Source of the DNA: Bacillus sp. ISL-45 | GTDB lineage: Bacteria; Bacillota; Bacilli; Bacillales; Cytobacillaceae | Assembly (NCBI RefSeq): GCF_018613195.1 | Contig: NZ_JAGGQQ010000019.1 | Location: 62,001-126,000, forward strand | Direction: 5' to 3' | DNA length: 64,000 bases | In this document: positions 61,465 to 64,000 of the stretch, piece by piece | How positions within the stretch are numbered: position 1 is the stretch's first letter | How the letters are laid out: each line of letters begins with the position of its first letter | Notes under the pieces: model-generated | What the model saw: only the letters and a program-made list of their open reading frames with translations | Database searches by the model: none | Told to the model about the DNA's origin: nothing | Translations under genes and position numbers: made by a program

Positions 61465-61791
61465 ATGTCAATTTATAATAAATTAGTACGAGATTATATT
61501 CCAGAGGTAATTGAAAACACAGGAAAGAAATACTCAACAAGGATTTTAAATGAAATCGAATACATAGAACAACTCAAGAAAAAAGCCTACGAAGAATTAG
61601 ATGAATACGTCAACACTGATAACAAGAGAGATGCTGTTGAAGAACTTGCAGATTTATTAGAAATTATCCATGCTCTGTCTGAGTATCATGGTTCTTCTAT
61701 TGATGAAGTAGAAGAAATTCGTAAGCTGAAGGCACAGAAGCGCGGTGGTTTTAAGGAGAAGATTTTCTTGATTGAGGTTGAAGATGAGTAA
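61465..61791 (+). CDS. MazG-like nucleoside triphosphate pyrophosphohydrolase
   Basis: The 108-residue protein has the all-alpha NTP pyrophosphohydrolase pattern: MSIYNKLVRDYIPEVIE, metal-binding EELDEY (about 43-48), and a second acidic helix 'DAVEELADLLEIIHALSEYH' (about 57-76). Such enzymes cleave NTPs or dNTPs to NMPs and pyrophosphate, in house-cleaning or in nucleotide depletion during defence. CGGAGGAG precedes the ATG. The stop codon overlaps the start of the helicase gene by 8 nt, so the two are translationally coupled and probably act together. Confidence 0.88.
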   Translation: MSIYNKLVRDYIPEVIENTGKKYSTRILNEIEYIEQLKKKAYEELDEYVNTDNKRDAVEELADLLEIIHALSEYHGSSIDEVEEIRKLKAQKRGGFKEKIFLIEVEDE

Positions 61792-64000
61792 AATTGAGTT
61801 AATTACAAATGACTTGGGTAGTCATTTGTTGCGTCAAATTGAAAAGGCGTCGACAATATGTATTCTAACTTCTTTTGTAATGAAATCTGGTGTTGCGTTT
61901 TTAAAGGATGCTTTGGCAAGTGCTGCAAAGGCAGGTGCTGATATTAAGGTTTGTACTGGGGATTATCTTCATATCACTCAGCCTGAAGGTCTTGCAGAAT
62001 TACTAGCTATTGATGACAATATTGAGATTCGTCTTTGGAAGAGCAATGGTGTTTCTTTTCATCCAAAGGCTTATTTGTTTAAGTCCGATTCTGAGGATTT
62101 CTTGTTTATAGGTTCTTCGAATCTATCGAAATCTGCACTTAATAATGGGGTTGAATGGAACCTTTCAGTAAGCAATGATGAGGCAGTCTTCAACGATGCT
62201 CTTGATGAGTTCCTAAAGGTATTTTATGCTGACCAAACTGTTAAGTTAAATGATGGAACGTTGAAGGATTATAAAGAAGCTTATGACCAATACCATAAAG
62301 AAAACCACAATATCGCTAAGGTTTGGTCAGATACAGAAGAACTGGATTTGATGTTACCTACTCAAAAAGACTTACCTGTCCAGCCTGAAATTATCCATGA
62401 TCCACCGATAAGTGAAACTTATGGAGATATAAAGCCACGGTTTGCTCAGATTGAAGCACTTGAAGAGCTTGATAAGACTAGGGAAGAAGAATACCAAAAG
62501 GCACTTGTGGTAATGGCGACAGGCTTGGGTAAAACTTATCTCGCCGGGTTCTTTGCTAAGGATTTTAAGAAGGTCTTATTTATAGCACATAGGGAAGAGA
62601 TTTTGTACCAAGCGAGGAAATCTTTCGAGAATATAATGCCTAACAAAAAGTATGGGATATACAACGGAAAGTACAAGGATAGCGAAGCAGATGCTATTTT
62701 CGCTTCCATTTATACCTTAAGCGTGAAGGTACATATTGAGAGATTCAATCCTTATGAGTTTGACTTAATTATAGTGGATGAGTTTCATCATGCTGCAGCT
62801 GAATCTTATCAGAGAGTATTGGACTATTTTAATCCAAAATTCTTACTTGGAATTACGGCAACTCCTCATCGTAATGACAATAAGGATGTATACGCTATTT
62901 GTGATGGGAACGTAGCATACAGGTTAGACTTCCTGGATGCTATTAATCGTGAATGGCTTGCTCCATTTAAATACTATGGAGTCTATGATGATACTGATTA
63001 TACTCAAATTACATGGTTAGGAACACGTTATAATGAAGAAGAACTACTTGACTTACAGTTAAAAGAAGAGATGGCTTCGAAAATTCTAGAAGCCTGGGAA
63101 GACAAAAAACAGACAAGAACAATTGGTTTTTGTTCTTCAATTAGACAGGCAAACTTTTTATCTAGCTTTTTTAACAAACAGGGGTATAAAACAGTCAGCC
63201 TCCATTCTCAACAAAAAGAAGTAGGCCGTGCGAATGCCATAAAAATGCTTAAAGCAGGAGAACTGGACATCATTTTTACGGTCGATCTTTTCAATGAAGG
63301 TGTGGATATTCCCCCAGTAGATACACTTCTATTTGTGAGGCCGACAGAATCATTAACTGTATTTACTCAACAAATCGGGCGTGGTCTACGTTTAGCTCCT
63401 GGTAAGGACCATTGTGTGATTATCGACTTGATTGGAAATTATCGTAATGCGGATGTTAAGTTAAGCTTATTTGATACCGAAAGAGGTGAAGGTAAGTCCA
63501 AGAAGATTGAACCAAGAGTTCCTTCAAATTGTGAATTGAACCTGGATTTACAGGTGGTCAACCTTCTTAAAGAAATGGCTAAGAAGAGATCACCACGTAA
63601 AGAAAAGCTACTTAATGACTACTTCGATCTTAAACATGATCTCGGCAGAAGACCTACATATCTTGAACTGCATCTAAAGGGGCATTCTGATTCCTCTCAT
63701 TATAAGCAAGAATTTAACTCCTATGTAGGTTTCTTAGATTGGGCCAATGAGTTAAGCGAGCAAGAAAGGGTTACCTTTGAGCGGTATGAGAATTGGTTGG
63801 TCGAAGTAGAAAAAACGAGCATGTCCAAAAGCTATAAAATGGTTTTGCTGCTGGCAATGCTCAATCGAGGAATTACTGAATGGTCCAAACCTATTACTTC
63901 AAAAGAAGTAGCACCATTTTTTCATCATTATTTGACCGAAACAGAGTATAGAAAGAGAATCGACTTCTCCGATAAATCATCGAAAAAACTTTGGGAATAC
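61784..64000 (+). CDS. PLD-nuclease-like SF2 helicase (DUF3427 type), 3' partial
   Basis: The frame is open from ATG 61784 to the window end (739 codons). An N-terminal phospholipase D-like domain (about 1-150) has one HxK motif 'SFHPKAYLF' (H93, K95) and GSSNLS (110-115). An SF2 helicase follows: Walker A ATGLGKT (245-251), DEFH box (332-335), TAT (358-360), and motif VI QQIGRGLR (529-536). The part after about 570 resembles the DUF3427 region. The helicase-PLD combination is typical of restriction or defence enzymes. A single HKD motif suggests dimerisation for nuclease activity. The C terminus lies outside the window. Confidence 0.88.
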   Translation, partial: MSKIELITNDLGSHLLRQIEKASTICILTSFVMKSGVAFLKDALASAAKAGADIKVCTGDYLHITQPEGLAELLAIDDNIEIRLWKSNGVSFHPKAYLFKSDSEDFLFIGSSNLSKSALNNGVEWNLSVSNDEAVFNDALDEFLKVFYADQTVKLNDGTLKDYKEAYDQYHKENHNIAKVWSDTEELDLMLPTQKDLPVQPEIIHDPPISETYGDIKPRFAQIEALEELDKTREEEYQKALVVMATGLGKTYLAGFFAKDFKKVLFIAHREEILYQARKSFENIMPNKKYGIYNGKYKDSEADAIFASIYTLSVKVHIERFNPYEFDLIIVDEFHHAAAESYQRVLDYFNPKFLLGITATPHRNDNKDVYAICDGNVAYRLDFLDAINREWLAPFKYYGVYDDTDYTQITWLGTRYNEEELLDLQLKEEMASKILEAWEDKKQTRTIGFCSSIRQANFLSSFFNKQGYKTVSLHSQQKEVGRANAIKMLKAGELDIIFTVDLFNEGVDIPPVDTLLFVRPTESLTVFTQQIGRGLRLAPGKDHCVIIDLIGNYRNADVKLSLFDTERGEGKSKKIEPRVPSNCELNLDLQVVNLLKEMAKKRSPRKEKLLNDYFDLKHDLGRRPTYLELHLKGHSDSSHYKQEFNSYVGFLDWANELSEQERVTFERYENWLVEVEKTSMSKSYKMVLLLAMLNRGITEWSKPITSKEVAPFFHHYLTETEYRKRIDFSDKSSKKLWEY

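Overview
The window looks like a chromosomal segment of a low-GC, spore-forming Bacillaceae (Bacillus/Mesobacillus/Cytobacillus type). The signs are strong AGGAGG ribosome binding sites, frequent TTG/GTG starts, Spx, LysM/L,D-transpeptidase wall enzymes, RsbR-like STAS proteins, YdcZ, DUF3231 and CBO0543 families, and an FhuD-type iron lipoprotein. No rRNA, tRNA, phage or insertion sequence was recognised. A selenoprotein gene at the left edge implies that the host decodes UGA as selenocysteine; the Sec machinery itself is not in the window. Layout. 0-8.7 kb: a GrdB/PrdB-like selenoprotein with a U-x-x-U motif (5' cut off by the window edge); a LysM-SPOR wall protein; spx with an Rrf2-family regulator and an IDEAL-domain gene, linked by three copies of one 9-nt-spaced inverted repeat; an L,D-transpeptidase; a YetF-like membrane protein; small envelope/lipoprotein genes; a His-rich FixH/YtkA-like lipoprotein. 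8.9-12.8 kb: the hen1-pnkp RNA repair operon. 13-19 kb: single genes (beta-propeller protein, alpha/beta hydrolase, MBL hydrolase, DUF2254). 19-26 kb: an endonuclease I gene with a stop at codon 3, a Cys-rich PD-(D/E)XK-like protein beside a ferredoxin-NADP reductase, and a divergent Fur-controlled hydroxamate-siderophore operon (ATPase, FhuD-like lipoprotein, two permeases). 26-34 kb: two STAS/RsbR-like proteins around a ydcZ - Crp/Fnr regulator - ydcZ cluster, a lipoprotein, DUF3231, a PAP2 phosphatase and a toxin-like peptide. 34.5-39.2 kb (minus strand): MMPL/RND transporter, response regulator, histidine kinase and a four-TM protein in one operon. 39.6-55 kb: an accessory stretch of mostly single-gene units with their own terminators (lipoproteins, histidine phosphatase, HAD, methyltransferase, amidase, DinB, GNATs, DUF3995, DUF2200, hemolysin III, proline dehydrogenase, PNPOx). 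55.3-59.5 kb: a 1369-residue secreted phosphodiester glycosidase-metallophosphoesterase fusion. 60-64 kb: an XRE regulator, a small repeated gene with a frameshifted second copy, and a MazG-like pyrophosphohydrolase overlapping a PLD-SF2 helicase that runs off the window end; this pair looks like a defence-type module. Intergenic DNA is unusual. There are two arrays of a 21-bp repeat (one near-perfect, one decayed) and three unrelated arrays of 51-52-bp units, each with an internal dyad. Both periods are close to whole numbers of helical turns. Two terminator hairpin sequences also recur throughout the window.
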